A stretch of 14,680 bases of DNA from Pseudomonadota bacterium (GTDB taxonomy: Bacteria; Pseudomonadota; Alphaproteobacteria; Rhizobiales; Tepidamorphaceae), in NCBI GenBank assembly GCA_023458595.1, contig JAEWYT010000050.1, positions 1 to 14,680 on the forward strand, read 5' to 3'. Below are positions 12,927 to 14,680 of the stretch, in pieces. How positions within the stretch are numbered: the first letter of the stretch is position 1; each line of letters begins with the position of its first letter. Under the pieces are notes generated by a model, which saw only the letters and a list, made by a program, of their open reading frames with translations, was not told the DNA's origin and did not search any database. A program made the translations under genes and the position numbers.

Positions 12927-14471
12927 ATGGCCGGTGTACCGGACGAGGACAGACCGGCGGCGCGGCAACGCACGGGCAGGCGCGCGGGACGGCAGCGCGC
13001 GGGCGTCGCGGCGCCGGCCTACCTGACGCGGGTCATCCCGCCGTACGAGATCCTGTCGGAAGAAGGCCTTCGGCGCATCGAGGCGGCGACCGACCGCATC
13101 CTCGCCGAGACCGGCATCGACATCCGCGGCGATGAAGACTCGATCCGCCTGTTCCGGGCGTCGGGCGCGAAGGTCGAAGGCGAGCGCGTCCGCTTCGAGC
13201 CCGGTCATCTGCGCGAGATCCTGAAGACGGCACCCGCCGAGTTCACGCAGGTCGCGCGCAATCCCGCCCGGAACGTGCGGATCGGCGGCCGCGCCACCGT
13301 GATGGCGCCAGCCTACGGCTCGCCCTTCGTCATGGACCTGGACAGGGGCCGGCGCTACGGCACCATCGAGGACTTCCGCAACTTCGTCCGTCTCGCCTGC
13401 ACGGCACCCTGGCTGCACCATTCCGGCGGCACCGTGTGCGAGCCGGTGGACCTGCCCGTCAACAAGCGCCATCTCGACATGGTGCACGCCCACATGACCC
13501 TGTCCGACAAGGCCTACATGGGCTCGGTGACGGCGCCGGAGCGGGCCGAGGACTGCATCGAGATGAGCCGCATCCTGTTCGGCGCCGGCTTCCTCGAGCA
13601 CGACTGCGTCATCCTCGGCAACGTCAACGTCAACTCGCCGCTCGTCTGGGACGGCATGACCACGAAGGTGATCCGCGCCTATGCCCGGGCGAACCAGGGA
13701 TCGGTCATCGTCCCGTTCATCCTCGGCGGCGCGATGGGGCCGGTCACCAATGCCGGGGCGATCGCCCAGTCGATCGGCGAGGCGATGGTCGGCTGCGCGC
13801 TGACGCAGCTCGAGCGGCCGGGCGCGCCCTGCATCCTCGGCAACTTCCTGTCGTCGACGGCGCTGAAGTCCGGCTCGCCGACCTTCGGTACGCCGGAGCC
13901 GGCGATCGGCTCGTTGGTCGTCGGCCAGCTCGTGCGCCGGCTCGGCATCCCGCTGCGCTGCTCGGGCTCGTTCACGACCTCGAAGCTGCCGGACGCCCAG
14001 GCGATGGGCGAAAGCGTCATGTCGATGCTGGCGGCGATCCACTGCGGGGCGAATTTCCTCCTGCACTCCGCCGGCTTCCTCGACGGCCTCCTGTCGATGT
14101 CCTATGAGAAGTTCGTGCTCGATGTCGATTTCTGCGGGGCGCTGCATGCCTACGCGAAGGGCGTGCCGGTCGACGACAACCAGCTCGCCCTCGACGCCTT
14201 CGCCGAGGTCGGGCCCGGCAACCACTTCTTCGGCTCCGCCCATACGCTCGCCAACTACGAAACCGCCTACTGGGACTCCGATCTCGCCGACAACGATCCG
14301 TGGGAAACCTGGAGCGAGCGCGGCTCGCTCGACGCGGCGACGCGGGCCAACGCGCGCTGGAAGAAGCTGCTCGCCGAATACGAGCCGCCGCCGATCGATC
14401 AAGCGACCGACGAGGCGCTACGCGACTTCGTCGACCGGCGGAAACGAGACATGCCGGACGCTTGGCATTAG
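12927..14471 (+). CDS. Trimethylamine methyltransferase (MttB) superfamily protein, non-pyrrolysine
   Basis: This 514-residue protein belongs to the MttB superfamily, TIM-barrel methyltransferases that move a methyl group from a quaternary or tertiary amine to a corrinoid protein. Recognisable segments are YEILSEEGLRRIEAATDRIL (40-59), MAPAYGSPFVMDLDRG, LACTAPWLHHSGGTVCEPVD, LGNVNVNSPLVWDG, and GANFLLHSAGFLDGLLSMSY near the C-terminus. In archaeal trimethylamine enzymes an internal UAG encodes pyrrolysine. Here the frame is uninterrupted and UAG occurs only at the end, placing it among the non-pyrrolysine members, some of which act on glycine betaine. The first ~30 residues are arginine-rich and probably disordered. 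The ATG at 12927 has a strong GGGAGGAG just upstream. No corrinoid protein or reductive activase is in the window, so its substrate and methyl acceptor are unknown. Confidence 0.88.
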   Translation: MAGVPDEDRPAARQRTGRRAGRQRAGVAAPAYLTRVIPPYEILSEEGLRRIEAATDRILAETGIDIRGDEDSIRLFRASGAKVEGERVRFEPGHLREILKTAPAEFTQVARNPARNVRIGGRATVMAPAYGSPFVMDLDRGRRYGTIEDFRNFVRLACTAPWLHHSGGTVCEPVDLPVNKRHLDMVHAHMTLSDKAYMGSVTAPERAEDCIEMSRILFGAGFLEHDCVILGNVNVNSPLVWDGMTTKVIRAYARANQGSVIVPFILGGAMGPVTNAGAIAQSIGEAMVGCALTQLERPGAPCILGNFLSSTALKSGSPTFGTPEPAIGSLVVGQLVRRLGIPLRCSGSFTTSKLPDAQAMGESVMSMLAAIHCGANFLLHSAGFLDGLLSMSYEKFVLDVDFCGALHAYAKGVPVDDNQLALDAFAEVGPGNHFFGSAHTLANYETAYWDSDLADNDPWETWSERGSLDAATRANARWKKLLAEYEPPPIDQATDEALRDFVDRRKRDMPDAWH

Positions 14472-14535
14472 TGGGGGGTGGGATGGCGTCGACGGCTCGG
14501 CGGCCGCGCGATGACGGGCGCTTGCTTTCCACTCC

Positions 14536-14556
14536 GGTCATGCCCGGGCTTGTCCC
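14536..14556 (+). repeat. Truncated palindromic intergenic repeat at the IS junction
   Basis: The sequence GGTCATGCCCGGGCTTGTCCC matches the first part of a common alphaproteobacterial palindrome. The left arm TGCCCGGG is complete (14541-14548), but the right arm stops after TCCC (14552-14555) where GGGCA would be expected. The break coincides with the start of the insertion sequence, suggesting the element inserted into this repeat. Confidence 0.6.
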
Positions 14557-14587
14557 ACGGCTGTCCGGTTTAAATTTGTGGACTGGG

Positions 14588-14663
14588 CGCACGGTGTTGA
14601 TTCTACTCGTGTTCAGACGTTTGGCGCGTCTACTGGACACGAGAACGGAGGCAACACCGTGCG
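14588..14663 (+). promoter_or_regulatory. Nested stem-loop covering the transposase start codon
   Basis: An outer 12-bp perfect inverted repeat pairs 14588-14599 (CGCACGGTGTTG) with 14652-14663 (CAACACCGTGCG), and the second arm contains the GTG start at 14659. Inside it, CTCGTGT (14606-14612) pairs with ACACGAG (14637-14643), and AGACG (14615-14619) with CGTCT (14627-14631). The GGAGG ribosome-binding site (14647-14651) lies between the two stems. In RNA this would hide the start codon in messages that read in from outside the element. Such protection is known for other insertion sequences; here it is inferred. Confidence 0.6.
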
Positions 14664-14680
14664 GCACCACAATAGCGTTT
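14659..14680 (+). CDS. IS4-type (DUF4372-like) transposase, first 7 residues (partial)
   Basis: A GTG start with GGAGG seven bases upstream opens a frame beginning MRHHNSV. This strongly recalls the N-terminus of IS4-family transposases that carry a DUF4372 domain (MRHxNSVxHxLLK). The gene runs off the right edge, so the assignment rests on seven residues, the strong ribosome-binding site and the IS-like leader. The catalytic domain cannot be checked. Confidence 0.55.

Larger units (their letters stand above)
14556..14680 (+). mobile_element. Right-edge IS4-type insertion sequence, 5' end only
   Basis: The first ~100 bases of an insertion sequence precede a transposase start. The outer end is placed at about 14556-14561 (ctgtccggtttaaattt), where the palindromic repeat is cut; the exact base is uncertain because the other end is not present. 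The leader holds nested inverted repeats that include the transposase start codon. The element continues past the window. Confidence 0.65.

Noticed and set aside
14469..14573. Possible pyrrolysine read-through of the mttB-like UAG stop
   Set aside because: The next in-frame stop would add 33 codons running through the palindromic repeat into the IS. The family's pyrrolysine is internal, not terminal, and no pyl genes are seen.

Overview
The window looks like an alphaproteobacterial chromosome segment, most likely of the order Hyphomicrobiales/Rhizobiales. Three things suggest this: strongly G/C-biased third codon positions in most genes, several copies of the short 'cccgga...tccggg' palindromic intergenic repeats common in that group, and a DUF952-pyrD-arsC order that I associate with rhizobia. 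The genus cannot be fixed from the sequence alone.

Layout. (1) 1-~125 is the start of an IS3-family element, read leftward. It abuts a lower-GC gene fragment (~126-1020) with a C-terminal PD-(D/E)XK nuclease motif. The fragment's frame runs open straight into the IS, so the gene has lost its 5' part. (2) 1197-3508 is core-like: a TerB-family gene, a small membrane protein and a MATE exporter, with a palindromic repeat before the exporter. (3) 3632-7502 is a complete cyoABCD operon for a bo3-type ubiquinol oxidase, with cyoB and cyoC linked by a curious 11-codon frame. (4) 7503-7805 is a non-coding spacer between convergent operons and holds two inverted palindromic repeats. (5) 9561-7806, minus strand, is DUF952-pyrD-arsC with 4-base overlaps at both junctions. 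(6) 11654-9780, minus strand, is a tight three-gene operon: a GNAT-like protein, a GNAT acyltransferase and an isochorismatase-fold cysteine hydrolase. It is divergent from a LysR regulator (11742-12812). (7) 12927-14471 is an MttB-superfamily methyltransferase without an internal amber codon. (8) From ~14556 to the end is the start of an IS4-type (DUF4372-like) transposase. It appears to have landed in another palindromic repeat, and its start codon lies in a 12-bp inverted repeat.

Functionally, cyoABCD and pyrD both act on the membrane quinone pool: pyrD delivers electrons from pyrimidine synthesis and the oxidase passes them to oxygen. The LysR, acyltransferase and hydrolase block, next to the methyltransferase, is the most likely place for uncharacterised biology. 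The two acyl-transfer-fold proteins and the hydrolase could make, modify or degrade a small amide or signal under LysR control. That is inference. The other notable item is the IS-interrupted nuclease gene at the left edge. No RNA genes or CRISPR arrays were seen. Both edges lie inside insertion sequences, which is typical of contigs broken at repeats.
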